A stretch of DNA of 64,000 nt. Source: Syngnathus acus. Its lineage: Eukaryota > Chordata > Actinopteri > Syngnathiformes > Syngnathidae. Below are positions 1 to 12,039 of this stretch, piece by piece (position 1 is the first letter of the stretch; every line of letters starts with the position of its first letter). The stretch lies in contig NC_051088.1 in NCBI RefSeq assembly GCF_901709675.1, positions 23,750,193 through 23,814,192 on the forward strand, in the 5' to 3' direction. Both the position numbers and the translations under genes were made by a program. A model generated the notes under the pieces. It ran no database searches. It had not been told where the DNA came from and worked only from the letters and a program-made list of their open reading frames with translations.

Positions 1-21
1 TGTACATAATCAAATAAAATC

Positions 22-295
22 AGCCAAAAAAGAATCAAAAGAATCAAAAGCCCACTGGTAGTCACTTTGAATTAAACAGTTAAATAAATAAATAAATACC
101 TGCAACTAAGAGGTAATATCAAAAATATTTTTTTTCCCCACTTGCAGTGAAATTGGATGAAACTAGCCAAAAAAAGAATCAAAATAATCAAAAGCGCACT
201 GGTAATCACTGAATGAAATAAATAAATACCTGCAACTAAGAGGTAATATCAAAAATATTTTGTTTCCACTTGCAGTGAAATTGGATGAAAAGCTA
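22..295. repeat. Two-copy tandem duplication, about 135 bp unit
   Basis: Two neighbouring copies share AGCCAAAAAAGAATC, a CACTGGTA segment, CTGCAACTAAGAGGTAATA and CTTGCAGTGAAATTGGATGA in the same order. The first runs from about 22 to 158 and the second from about 163 to 290. They differ by small indels, mainly in the AAAT and T runs, so the duplication is not fresh. No coding potential was seen. Confidence 0.8.
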
Positions 296-1132
296 CTTCA
301 GGAATTCTCTACTTACAAAGATAGAAACCTTTAGCAAACTGTACTGGTTAAACAAAAATGGAATGATTCAGTGCTTTTTTTTTTTCCAAGTGTGCATCAT
401 CCAGACCAAAAAAAAAAGAAAAAAAGTCACATCCTCAATTTGACCTGCTTACCTTTTTGTTTGACATGGTGCCACATGATGGAAGCAAAGCTCACACACG
501 CAAACTAGACGTAGGCCGAGCCTGACCACAGTAAGAAAAAAAATGTCACTACTCTTTGGTGATTTATTCAGTGTGAATGACGTCTATGACTCATAAAGGA
601 TCCCCACTGTGCAGCCTGTATGAGACACTGGAGAATATACAGCTGCGGCATTTCCTGTTGTCGGATTCTGGAACGTTCCATTCAATGGATCAATAATAGA
701 AGCCCTGAAGGAATGTGCCTTGGTGAATCACTGACCCTGGTCCCGTTTAGCAAGACAAAGGTGGCGTTAACCACAAACTATTCCAAAAAATGACTTTGCT
801 CTTTTATGGTTTCTTAAATGTAGATCAAACTCAAGCTCACACGAAGTGAACTTCCTTAAGTTTGAATCTTTTTGTTATGTCAATAAACACTACATTTCGG
901 ATAAAATGTTTCAATGTCATGTCATTTTTAAGCTTGTGAAAGGTAGTTGAGCAGGTAACTTGAGTGCCAAACAGTTAACTGATTAATAATGAATGTCACT
1001 GATTAATTAAAGCCCTAAAAGCTACACACTAATGTTAATATTTCATATTAATTAATGAATACCTACAAGCAGATGTACGCATACTATATCCTATTAATTT
1101 TTTAAGCAAGATAATAAATAATAATAAATAAC
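296..1132. other. Non-coding AT-rich stretch with a possible gene 3' end
   Basis: No convincing exon was found. An AATAAA hexamer lies at 882-887 on the plus strand. The segment from 560 to 880 is less AT-rich than its surroundings, which fits the end of a 3' UTR from a gene lying left of the window, but no open frame of known family supports this. Confidence 0.3.
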
Positions 1133-1260
1133 TTAGACTTAGACTTAGACAGAACTTTATTGTCATTTTGTCAACACTAGGTGTGTACAAAACGAAATTT
1201 CGTTGCATACGGCTTTCAGCAATGTAGAGGTATTTCGGCTGGTTAAAAAAAGTGACATTC
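1133..1260. mobile_element. Retroelement-like fragment
   Basis: The segment begins with a repeated ACTTAG unit followed by ACTTTATTGTCATTTTG and ACGAAATTTCGTTGCATAC. This combination recurs at many places in teleost genomes as the tail of a retroposed repeat; that is recalled, not searched. No reverse transcriptase frame remains. Confidence 0.4.
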
Positions 1261-1364
1261 TATATAAAAATATGAAATAAGATAATTATAAAGTACAAAG
1301 TGCAGCAGTGATAAAGTATGTGAACAGTGCAGGAGACAAAAGCAGTATTTACAAGTGTGCAAAT

Positions 1365-1480
1365 AATAATAATAACTTGAGTTTATACAATACTATGAAG
1401 CTCTTCTTCATTTAGTTTTGATGTTTTGATAATAATAATAATTTGAGTTTATACAATACTATGAAGCTCTTCATTTAATC
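1365..1480. repeat. Short direct duplication with AAT repeats
   Basis: The string GAGTTTATACAATACTATG followed by AAGCTCTTC occurs twice, near 1379 and 1445, each preceded by an AATAATAATAAT run. It looks like a local duplication seeded by the trinucleotide repeat. Confidence 0.7.
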
Positions 1481-1912
1481 AAACCAAAGCTCAGCATGGA
1501 ATTTTGATGTCTCTTGGTTTGGCTAAAAAAAACAAAAACAAAGTAAGGACTTAAGAACAAAATGTTTTTGAAGATCTATTTAGCTGGGATTCATTAGTCA
1601 TTTGTGGGAAAACATCAGGGAGCATCACGCATCAATATTTGGACTCTCACTTGACAAACATTTTCTCTTTTCAGTGCTGTGTCTGTTTATGTATCTATTC
1701 TTTGCAGGCATGGAATTGAATGTTAATATTGCCCCCTCCTCAACATAAAATATTTTCAACATGAATTATTTTTTTATTATTATTATTATTTCTTTTTTTT
1801 AATCAAGCGGCCACTCATGTACGCAGTAGTCATGGCTTTCTGTGAATATGTAAGATTTGTGTTCCGTTTAAGGATAAAGCCGTTCAGATATTGGAAACAC
1901 ACAGATTTAAAA

Positions 1913-2758
1913 TTACCGTGTTTTTCCATGCATAATGCGCAAAATTTAATTTATATAATAACTAATTTATTGTCCTAGAATCTGGGGTGCGCATTATGCA
2001 TGGGTACAACAATTTTTTAAGAAAATCTCCCTCGAAATAAAACTTGAAATCACACCTTTCTTCTTGTTTGTTGTCAATCGCGCATCGCATTCAGCCATGC
2101 TGCCCAACACACTTAGCCAGTAAAATTCATAATTGACGACACATCGTTTGATGCGATGGTGCAATCCTTGATGGTGTGTTATTGTCAAATATTGTTTGTT
2201 TTTTAATCTCCATCGCAGACCGGATATCATACGCCATGACAGTATGCGCAGAACGGATGCGCAAGACACGTCAGCTATATAAAGAGCGAGAGTTCAGTTC
2301 TCTACCTATTAGTTTCAATTCACAGTTTAATTAGCAGTTTCCATCAGCAAATAACAAAATGCGTATTACAGGTAATATTTTATTTCACAACACTTTGCCT
2401 TGTTCCTTTCGTCTCTGCTGTTCACTTCAAACACGCTCCATACGAACGCAATGCTCTCGTATCAGACGCTTGCTCGATCACCTGCTCCTTTGCTGTCACA
2501 ATGTACCCTACGCAAATCCGAAACATTTCTTCGCTATCGAGTTTGCTAGCGCATGCGCAGTGATACTGACCGGCAGAATAACATCCGGTTGTTCCCAAAG
2601 ATGATCTTTTTTCTGAAATAATTTTACGTTTACGGACTTAAGAGTCAAAATTTGGGTGCGTATTATACATGGGTACAGGCTTTTTTCCAGCATCGACATG
2701 CCATTTTTAGGGTGCGTATTATGCACGGGGGCGCATTTTGCATGGAAAAACACGGTAA
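1913..2758. mobile_element. DNA transposon remnant with terminal inverted repeats
   Basis: The left end TTACCGTGTTTTTCCATGCA is mirrored at the right end by TGCATGGAAAAACACGGTAA. Sub-terminal motifs of the form GGTGCGCATTATGCATGGGT recur at about 1984, 2655 and 2710. Inside lies a TATATAAA box (2276-2283), an ATG at 2359 and a GTAATA donor-like site about ten bases later, as if the promoter and first exon of a lost transposase had been kept. No transposase domain remains, so the copy is non-autonomous. The superfamily was not determined. Confidence 0.75.
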
Positions 2759-3160
2759 ATCAGGATTTTGTGAGTAAATTAAGATGAAATTCACCTTTCC
2801 TACTTTCTGTCATTTAGTTTTTTTGCTGGTGGGCTGAGATTTTTCTTGCACAAAATGGTTGCCTTATCTCGATAAAGTTTGGAAACAATGTCTTACAAAA
2901 CTCACTTTGCAAAGCAGGTTGGATTCGTAAAAATACTGGAATGTTAGACTATTTTGCCAAGTGTCATGCTGATATGATTCTGGTTCACTCCGTGTAGTTC
3001 GAAGCAATATAGAGGAAAGGGCGATTTCATTGGTTTGCACATTCTGCAAGCAGTCTGGAACAATAAAATATATCATAAATAATCAAGAAAAAATGTTCTT
3101 TGATATAAGCCAAGCACTGGAGCTGTTTTCACAGACACTGGCACAAGCTAGCACCATTTA
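2759..3160. other. Non-coding spacer
   Basis: AT-rich sequence after the transposon remnant. I see no exon, RNA gene or repeat here. Confidence 0.4.
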
Positions 3161-3161
3161 C

Positions 3162-3396
3162 TTTACTGTTCTTGGTCTCGGTTTTGGTAAAATGAATGTT
3201 CCCCCAAAAATACGATACTTATATTCTTGCGTGACTTATTGCGGTAATCCCTTTAGTGGAACAAAACATGGACTGTTAGTGGTCTATTTACTGTTCTTGG
3301 TCTGTTTTGCTTGGATAAACCTTTCCCCAAAATGCGCTATTTATATTCTGGAGTGATTTATTGCGGTAATCTCTTTAGTGGAACAAAACATGGATG
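3162..3396. repeat. Imperfect tandem duplication, about 120 bp unit
   Basis: Copy one spans about 3162-3272 and copy two about 3284-3394. Both contain TACTGTTCTTGGTCT, a CCCCAAAA stretch, CTTATATTCT or TTTATATTCTGG, TTATTGCGGTAAT and CTTTAGTGGAACAAAACATGG in that order. Several substitutions separate the copies. Confidence 0.8.
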
Positions 3397-3399
3397 GTC

Positions 3400-5480
3400 A
3401 AATTGAGTAAACATAAAAACGGTTGTGTTTTTTCATGTTCCAAGCCATAATGGTGGAAGAACTCTCTTAAATATTTATACCACATTTTTAGGAACAAAAT
3501 TCACCTGCTGGGTAGCCAATAAATTCAAGTTCATTTGGATAAAGCTGCCTCATATCTCAAGTTTCTCTCCTGTCCACGTTTTGATATTTCTTGAGAACAC
3601 ACACCTGCAAATATGCGATCGTGCACAAAATTGGTCCATTTCCTGATTGCTGCACTGAACACCACAGATAATGCCCCCTGTGACTCCTTCCATGTGTGCT
3701 TCCCTCATTGAAGTCGAAAAGCAGACCAATAAAATCTGGACCTGAAGCAGATGTGGAAATTTACAGGTTCCATGGACACTAAACATGGAAAGTTGGGATT
3801 TTTGATCCAAACCTGGCCAAAAGGGATCTGCAAGAAGAATAGAAGCTGGAAGACGCCCGATTGAGTAGACAAGTACTATGTTCAAAAAAAAAAAAAAAAC
3901 ACTAAAGCATCCCCATTTGGGAGAGGGCTTCCCTGGAGAGGATTAAGAACTCCAGCGATCTTCCTCACTGACCCCCATAGAATAAATAATGCGTATTAAA
4001 AGGGTCAGTGACTCTGTGCAAGTTGAGATTTCACAGCTGTTGTTCCAATTCATCTTCTAATGACATAATCAAATCTCATACTGTACAAGGCCACTTTGAC
4101 ACACATGCATACTTTTACAAAGAATTTTCAATCTCTCCTAAAACACTGGACCTATATGTTCTTAAAGGTCAAGACTGAGATGCGTTTTTATAAGAATATC
4201 CGTCAGAACTTTTCTTTTGGTCATCTGTTGTTCATTGTGAGATCGCATGACAACAATCAAGATGCTAATTGATTATCATCTCCTGTCATGAGCCAAGTCA
4301 TTCATCAACACATCTATTTCAGCTTTGGTTAACGAAACTATTTGTTTCTAACAACAATAAAAAAAAGGAAAAAACACCTTTTTACGAACTAACATGCACA
4401 CAATAAACATCTTCATTTTGAACATGAAATAAAGGGAAAATATTTCATCTTAAATTGTAATCTATTTTGGGATGAGGCAAGTCACAAACTTTCTACTGAA
4501 GCTTAAAAAAAAAATCAAATTCACAGAAACATAGGTTCATCTCATGCATTCGATCCTTGAATTTTCTAGTTGTTTATATTTGTAAACCTAAAATAGGATT
4601 GTTGAGTTTTACCATTACAATAATAAAATCAAAATATGTCAGGTAAAAAAAAACAACTATATACATTTATTTATTGTCAGTGTAGTCTACAAACACTATT
4701 TCCAAAAAGTAGGTCATTTATGTTTGGTAAAATCCAGAATTACTTTATTTTATGTAAAAACAATTATTTATGTTATCTAAAAAAAGAACGCACTGACTAT
4801 TTTTTTTTAAATAAAACCATTATCCTTAAATCAATAAACACACCGTTGTCTTTTTTTATGCTAGCAGAGTTGCTTGTTTGTTGAAAGTACCTTACAAAGT
4901 TTGAAAACAAGTAATCAGTAAACTAACTGACTTTTAAACGTGACTTTTAAAATCAAGTCATCAGTAAAGTGACAAAGTTACTTTTTTAGGATAACAGTGG
5001 CAGCACTGACTATGTTTGATGGCATCCCACGAGAAAAAGACAAAAATCTCACTGTCAGAGCATGTGATTTTTTTTTTTTTTTTCCTGTCACTCTCCCACC
5101 CACCAAACATTTGTGGCAGTAAATTAAAAAAAAAACATGACCCTCCGGACTGAAGACGTATACTTTCTCACGCACGTCTGAGCGTGAAATGCATCCGATT
5201 TGACACGTCTTTACTACTTACCTACTTGGCTCACAGGCCCAGCAAGCAGACAGACACAAACTATGACGTCAGAGTTGGGTTTTTGATGTGATTGCTTATC
5301 ATATCTGAGCAAATGAGCATCGTAACAACCTTTAATTCATTAGGCCACAACTGGTTGCAAATTTGTTGCTCAAAACCACTGGTGCCAATTTAGATTCGAT
5401 GCAGATTAAGCACCCATGACTCATACCTTCCACACGTTGTTTTGTCTGGAAGCGTTTCTGGTCGATTAGTGCTCTATTTT
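3400..5480. other. Non-coding intergenic stretch upstream of eif2d
   Basis: The region is AT-rich with A and T homopolymers. No open frame looks like a known family and no plausible exon chain could be built. No tRNA or other structured RNA was recognised. Confidence 0.4.
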
Positions 5481-5499
5481 TAGCCTCGGTACCCATAAC

Positions 5500-5681
5500 C
5501 CGGCGGAACTATACATCGTGCAATTGTTTCACGGCGGAAGTAAATACGCAGCGGACAGTTAAACGGAACGCACCAGCATTTGCAATCTGTTTTTATTGTT
5601 ATTATTGTCATTATTTCCTTACTGGCATGTAATATATTCTACGGTGTTCTTCCCCCCGCCACATATTTCATTTCTGATAAG
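5500..5681 (+). promoter_or_regulatory. Probable eif2d promoter and 5' UTR
   Basis: CpG-containing sequence (CCCGGCGGAAC, CGGCGGAAGTAAATACG) sits just before the start codon in otherwise AT-rich DNA. CGGAAGT matches the core bound by ETS-family factors, common in TATA-less housekeeping promoters. Assignment is inferred from position. Confidence 0.45.
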
Positions 5682-8600
5682 ATGTTTGCCAAACCGTTTC
5701 GTGTTAAATCCAACATCGTAATGAAAGGATCCGACAGGTGAGTGACAGCGACAGACTGCTTGTTGCTAATCTCAACTGCGTGACCAAAAAAGAGCGAAAA
5801 GTCAGTTGATCAGTCACCATATTTGGGAAATGCATGATTATTCTGCTAACGATCTTTGGCATGAATTGAATTGTAAACGACTGGGTTCTCCCACACAACT
5901 AACGCTGTATTTAATTCAGGAGGAAGCTCAAGGCTGACATAGCAGCAGCCTTCCCTTCTCTGTCGTCTGATGAATTATCAGAGCTAGTCCCAAACAAAGA
6001 AGAATTCAATGTTGTGAAGATTTATACACACAAGGGAGACGCTGTGACAATATACGTCGGTCATAAAAACCCGCTCTTCTTCGAAATGGAAAAACAACTT
6101 TATCCCACAGGTGATTAAAAAGCCTGCTAAGCCACATGGAAAGGATGGAATGCTCAAAGTGATGGAGCTCAGTTAAAATGTGCGTTTTCAATATTGTAAT
6201 AGTCTATATGCTTTGGCGCTACCCTGCTGCCCTGCCTACATTCAGGACGTGGCCCCCTGTTCTTCACAAGTTGGTCGGAGGAGCTGGTAGGTTTCATTTT
6301 GAAGAGCTTTTTTTGTTGTTGTTGAAGGCTCAACAAGTTACAAACCATCTTCCTGCCCACAGATCTTATGCTTCCTGGTGTGGTAGTGCCTTCTGATGGA
6401 CTCCCGGATGTGAAACGGGGTGACTCCTGTGCTGTCACACTTGTTAATAATAAGTATGTGTTTTTGGTTTGTTTGTTTTCTGTAGAGCTTATTTGACAGA
6501 ACTTTATGATTTCAGAGCTCCTGTTGCAATTGGCACCGCTGCGGTTTCCTGTGCAGAAATGCAAAGTTTGGGCATGAAAGGAAGAGGAGTGTGTGTCTTG
6601 CACTCGTACATGGATCATCTCTGGTGAGTGGCTTCCTTCCACAAGCCACAGCTTCAGTGATTGCTGTCGGAATTTTGATCATTGGTAGCATCGCTGATGG
6701 ATCATTTCATCCCAAGCGCAGTTTTGTGGTAATGCAACTGACTAGATTAAATATTCCGATAATTAAATTTGTTGTTAGATACATTTTAAATTGACGTCAG
6801 TTGTTTTAATTCAATCTGGGAGGAAATTGGAATTTTAACATGGGAATGTTTCAAATTTGCAAATCGAATGCAGCCATTGGCTGCATGACGGTTGGAATCT
6901 TTAATTGGTGGTTCACAAAGCTTTCATTTTTTGGGGCTGGGGTGAACACCCGAAGAGCTTTTTGAGTTGTTTTTCCGACCAGTTCTTTTATTGCACTACT
7001 TTTTGACAAACCAAAAATTTCACTCCCTGATCAAACATGAAATTAATGTTTTTATATGTACCCAAGACTTAAAAAACATAGCCAAAGCTAACTGAATAAA
7101 GATGCTAGTATCTTGTTTGATGTCCCTTGCCCTGAATCCAAAACAAGTTCAGGCAACAGATGTTGTTTTTCTGATTCTTGCTCTCTCCTTTGTTCTCTCG
7201 ACACAACCCACTGTCATAAGACTGCAGGGTCTTCATGCTTGTTATGTAGGCATTATTAATTAATAAAGCTTCAAACATGCCTTTGGCCCCTGGTGGTTGG
7301 GAAAGTGCTTGTTTTGATATGCAGCAGAGCTGAGCACCCATTTGGATGAAAATAATCAGGTCAATTTGTGACAAAATTGTAATCTTGATTAAAATTCGAT
7401 TAATCGTGGAGCCGTATGTCTGACTCTTTGCCGTACACAAATTAAACTCTTTTCTCAAGGCAGCACTACGTTAATTTTATATTAAGTCACGTCGTCTTTA
7501 ATTTGTTATTCAGGGCTTTTGGAGAAAAGTCCAGTCCTCCCACGTTACGAGATGCCGAGGGTGGAGCACCTGATCTGAATGGTGACCAATGTCTGGCTGA
7601 GGAACAAGAAGAAGATGAGGAGGAGGAGGAAGCTGAGCATCAAGCAAGCCAGCTGGTCAAAGATCAAGCCTGCCCTGCTGTTGCTGAGCAGGCGGAAGGA
7701 GAAGTTGAAAAGGCCAATGAGGAAGGGGAGCAGGCCCACCAAGATGATAAGTCACCACAAGGTATCAGATTGAGGTCCAAAAGAAACGTCACTGTCCAGT
7801 GACTATAAAAAGTCAATCACTTTCAAACTCATGTGGGAGTCAGCTCACACCTGCTTTAAGCGCCTCTGGTTCAAACCAAATATAGGTCAGATGTTCTCGT
7901 GTGCTTTTCTAGTCTTCTTTTTTTCGTGTTATTTGGAACTGTTGATCATTCCCATCTTTTGGAATGAATATTTTCTGCCATAATCGCTCTTGTTTTAATG
8001 CGCCTGATCCTCACGCGAGATTTCATTCAAATTCAGAGAGTCGCTAATTGCTTGCAGGCTACGCTGTGAGGCACACAGAGCCGCTTCATGAGCACATGAT
8101 CAAGTTTTGTCGTTCAAAGTGGATAACGCTATTTGCTAATGCGGTGAAAAGGGGGCAAATAATGTGACCCTTGTCGTGTTTTGTTTTCACAGAGGTCATG
8201 GATGCTTTGCTTTGGCAATGCTTCCTCCTGGCACTCAAAAGTAAGGTGAAGAAATCAGAGCTCCCTCTGCTGACAAGCACTTTTCTCCGCAACCACATGG
8301 TCTCCTGCTGGTAAAAAGCTTGTCATTAGTCACAAAGTGCACAAGCGGAATTCACTTACTTTCCCCACATTTTTTTTTCTTCTTCCTCCCAGCCCGAGTG
8401 GTAAACACTTAGATATAAAAAAATCCAGCTATAAAAAGGTATTTCCGAATGTGTCAGCCTGCACATGAGTCACTTTATGAGTCCACTTGAATCCCACAAA
8501 CCTTTCCTCTTACTCAAATCTTCAAACAGCTTTCCAAGTTCCTACACGTCATGCAGCAGCAGCACAGCCTCGTACGTGTGAAGGAACTGACGAAGGGCGT

Positions 8601-11600
8601 GGAGAGCATCGTAGAGGTGGACTGGAAAAGCCCAGAGTGAGCTTGCCAATCACAGACACGCTCCACTCGGACCCGGGAAAACAAACTTCAATTTGTCGCT
8701 TCTCCGCGTGTCACTCGTAGACTCCGCTTCTCTGCTCCCGTGGAGACGGTCATTGAAGCGGTTCCACAAACGGAAGCGCAGTATCATCCTCCCGAGATCA
8801 CCGCTTTATACTCGGTGCCGGCTCGACTGCAGCCTCTTTTTCAGGACGCAAACAAAAGGTGTGTGCAAATGTGTGTTTTCACTGCCAGCCACCAATGTCA
8901 GGAAGCATCCACGTTTTGCATTTCCTCGAATTAGGCTGTGACTCGGGCGGTCGGCCTGGGCTGCGCTGTGGTAGACCTTAACCTCCCCAAAACACTCCAA
9001 GGGGGTTGTTGGGGAGGGGGATAAAGTTACCACCGCAACCTCAACTTTTTATTTTGCGTAAGGTCTCTAAATCACTCCCCATTCCGTCGGAGTTTAAGCA
9101 AAGCTCGCGAAGCCCTCGGCAAGAGGTCAACACGATGATTGACGCCTCGAAGGTCTCACCTTTTGTCTCTGACCCACAATGTTCTCTGGCGCTCCCACAG
9201 GAAAGGAGTGGCACTGCAGCCCACGGAGGTGAGAAGCATCGTCACGGAGTATGTGAAGAACAACGACCTGGTGGATGAAACCAATAAAAGTAAGAAGCGC
9301 ATCAAAAACCTTTCACACAATGCTGTTTATTTGATTTGAGCAAGTGAATGATAGAAAAGTATTTGCATTCCATTCCTTTAGTCAGCAGGCAAGAGTGAAA
9401 CAAAACTTTTGGTCCTGGCAGTCCATAATAAACATTGGCAGTTGAGCCATAATAAGGCCACTGCTTGCTTTGGGGTTCGGTATAAGTGAAGGACAACAGA
9501 GTTCACGTCCCCGGGCCAAGTGATAATCGCTTTAATCAAATCAAATGCTACAATGTGACTCAGACTCTGAAGAGGCACTTGTGTTCTTTTTCAGGCCACA
9601 TCATGTTTTTTTATTTCACGTGCCACCTAAATCGGCGCTACGAGATGATAGCGATTAGACCCAAGCCGGCCGGACATGTGCCCTGCATCCAGTTGAACGC
9701 TGGAAACCAGGCAATCATTTTTTGCCGGTTTGTTATCTTCCAAACAGTTACGTGAGAATCAACCCAACCCTGTGTGACTGTTTGCTGGAGAAATCAGAGT
9801 ACCAGGACGTAGAGACGCTCAAGTGGGACGAGCTTTTCAGCAGGTAACATACTGGATTTTACATTGCGACAACTAAAGTCTCACATCCACAGTTTTTTTT
9901 TTTTTTTTTTTTTTTTAAGAAGACAAACCAGGCCACATAACTGTCAGTAAAATGGCAGCAAGGTATTTTAGCCCAGCTGGGTGAAATGCCACACATTGCT
10001 GCCGTCACTACTTATTGTCCCATTATTAAGATGGGAGCAGTTTGCATTGTGAAACAAATGCATGGTCTTTTTGTTTTGTTTTTTATTAAAAACATGACCC
10101 TCCCTCACTTCCCTCTTAACTGTCCCTGAACCCATTTGTGGGTCTTCATTGACTTCGTTAATTTACAGTGATGCCGAACAGTCTACTTCTCTGGACAATG
10201 TCTTAAGATTTCTGCCACAAGAAAAAAAAAAAAAAAAGATTATCAACAGATCCAGAATCTGACGGACTTCCTGGATGGAAAGCTTACTACTATATTGGTT
10301 GCAGATTTTGTTTTTGGTTTGTTTCAAATGAAAGTGAACAAAATGTTTTTCACCTAGTTACGTAAAAATTCCAGACAGCAACAGTTGCCCATTAGTTACA
10401 CAAATATAGACTCATAAGACTGACTTGTACTTCATGTAAATTTTATTCATTCATTCTCCTGCTTTTGTTGCGAGTTGAATTGCTGTGAACACTTTCATCT
10501 CCGATTTTTGCTCGCAAGACAAAGCGACAAAATCCACCGAGCAAGGGCTTGTATCTTCATTTCACTTTACAATGAAAAAATTAATCCCATATTGACAATC
10601 ATTCTTAAATCATCTTTTATTAAACAAACAAGATCTGTAAGTAATAAAACAATTATAGTAAATGATGCATATGAGATGAAAGTTCACCGCCTTAGCATAT
10701 CATTTTAATGAAACTCTAGATAAAAAAAAATATATATATCTTCTACCCTGCTTCTGAATATGCGAATAAATAAAACATAAACCTCTCTGTTACAGAACCT
10801 TGGGGAGAATGCAGGAATGCTATCAAATCGCATTTCCTGGACAAACACCTCAAATAAAGAAGGGACATATTGAGCCCATTGATGTCTCTGTGGCTTCCCG
10901 AGGATCCAATAAGAAGGTGACCACCATCCCTGAGCTTCCAATTCATTGATACCCTTTCATTATGTCCACGCTTGAAATTCACTGTTGTCTTTTGCAACTG
11001 TGGTCAAGTTAAAATAGATTTGTTTTGGTCTTAAAATATCCTCTTCCAATGCGTTCCCCTGGAAATTGAGTTTGACATCCATGCTTTGTTTTCGAAACAC
11101 TGTTTCTCAGTGTACATATTTGCTGCTCTCAGCGTTTTTTTTTTTTTTTGGTTTTTTTTTTAAACTGTTTCCCTGATTGATTTAACTCTGATGGTTTCCA
11201 TGTGCTACATATAGGTGACTGTAATAAAAAACCTGGAGGTATACGCTTTGGATCCTTCTGCCGTCGCCATTGCATTGCAGCGCCGAGTTCAAGCCAGTTC
11301 GGTCCTGCAGGCCGTCCCGGGGGCCAAAGACAAAGTCCTGGTCCAGATTCAAGGCAACCAGATTCAACAAGTTGGACATTTACTGCTAGGTTTGGAACAT
11401 GTTCTACAGCAGGGGTCTCAAACTCCAGTCCTCGGGGGCCGCATTCCTACATGTTTTCTAAATTTCCCTCGTTCCCTCTGATTCAAATGATCAGTTCATC
11501 CTCACGTTCTGCAGGAGCCTGATAATTGAATCAGGTGTGTTTAACGAGGGAAACTTGGAAAACATGTCGGAATGCGGCCCCCGAGGACTGGAGTTGGAGA

Positions 11601-11738
11601 CCCCTGTTCTACAGCTTATACAAGTGTTTTGTTCTTGTGTGTAAACATTCTGGCTCATCTGTCATTTCAGATCATTATGGAATTCCTCGCAAGTACATCC
11701 AAGGGTTAGACAAAGCTTCGAAAGGTGGAAAGAAGTAG
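5682..11738 (+). CDS. eif2d: Eukaryotic translation initiation factor 2D (ligatin), 15 coding exons
   Basis: eIF2D is a cytosolic factor that places initiator or other tRNA in the ribosomal P site independently of GTP and acts in ribosome recycling and reinitiation. Exons: 5682-5737, 5920-6110, 6203-6286, 6363-6453, 6516-6623, 7514-7761, 8193-8310, 8393-8438, 8530-8636, 8721-8858, 9201-9289, 9748-9843, 10796-10916, 11215-11389, 11671-11738. The N-terminus MFAKPFRVKSN, the PUA-like segment (GRGVCVLHSYMDHLW), the SWIB-like region (QYHPPEITALYSVPA onward) and the C-terminal SUI1 segment (KDKVLVQIQGNQIQ...GIPRKYIQGLDKA) follow family order. Exon 6 encodes an acidic linker. The exon sum is 1736 bases, one short of a multiple of three, because exon 11 to exon 12 does not keep phase; with one extra base the product would be 578 aa, close to the roughly 584 aa family length. 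See the finding on 9281-9750. Confidence 0.95.
11402..11614. mobile_element. Fold-back MITE with 8-bp target site duplication (hAT-like)
   Basis: The element occupies 11410-11606 in the last intron of eif2d. Its left arm CAGGGGTCTCAAACTCCAGT pairs with the right arm ACTGGAGTTGGAGACCCCTG. A perfect 8-base duplication, TTCTACAG, flanks both ends (11402-11409 and 11607-11614), which is typical of hAT-superfamily insertion. It has no coding capacity. Confidence 0.9.
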
Positions 11739-12033
11739 CAGCAGTTTAACGCTATACCTGATAAACTGTCTCCATGGCTTACAAAGACGCCACACTGTAT
11801 GTAAACATTCCTCGGGGCCTTTTGTGTAATATACGGTCGTCTTTTCACAGCACTCGACATCGGCTGGTGCTCCGCAAACGTTTACACATTTAGCGCTGTC
11901 ATCTTAAATCGGGCAGCAAGTCATCCCAAATGTCTTTCAAGTGTTTCATATCATGCGAACAAATTTTAGCCCAAAAAAAAATCAGTCATGTAATCAGTAT
12001 TTCTGAAGGGTGACGAGAACCATCACTATGTAA

Positions 12034-12039
12034 AATAAA
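12034..12039 (+). terminator. Poly(A) signal for eif2d
   Basis: AATAAA lies 296 bases after the stop codon, the first such hexamer downstream. Confidence 0.65.

Noticed and set aside
7503-7802. Independent acidic protein gene
   Set aside because: This frame is eif2d exon 6, the acidic linker, and joins in phase to its neighbours.
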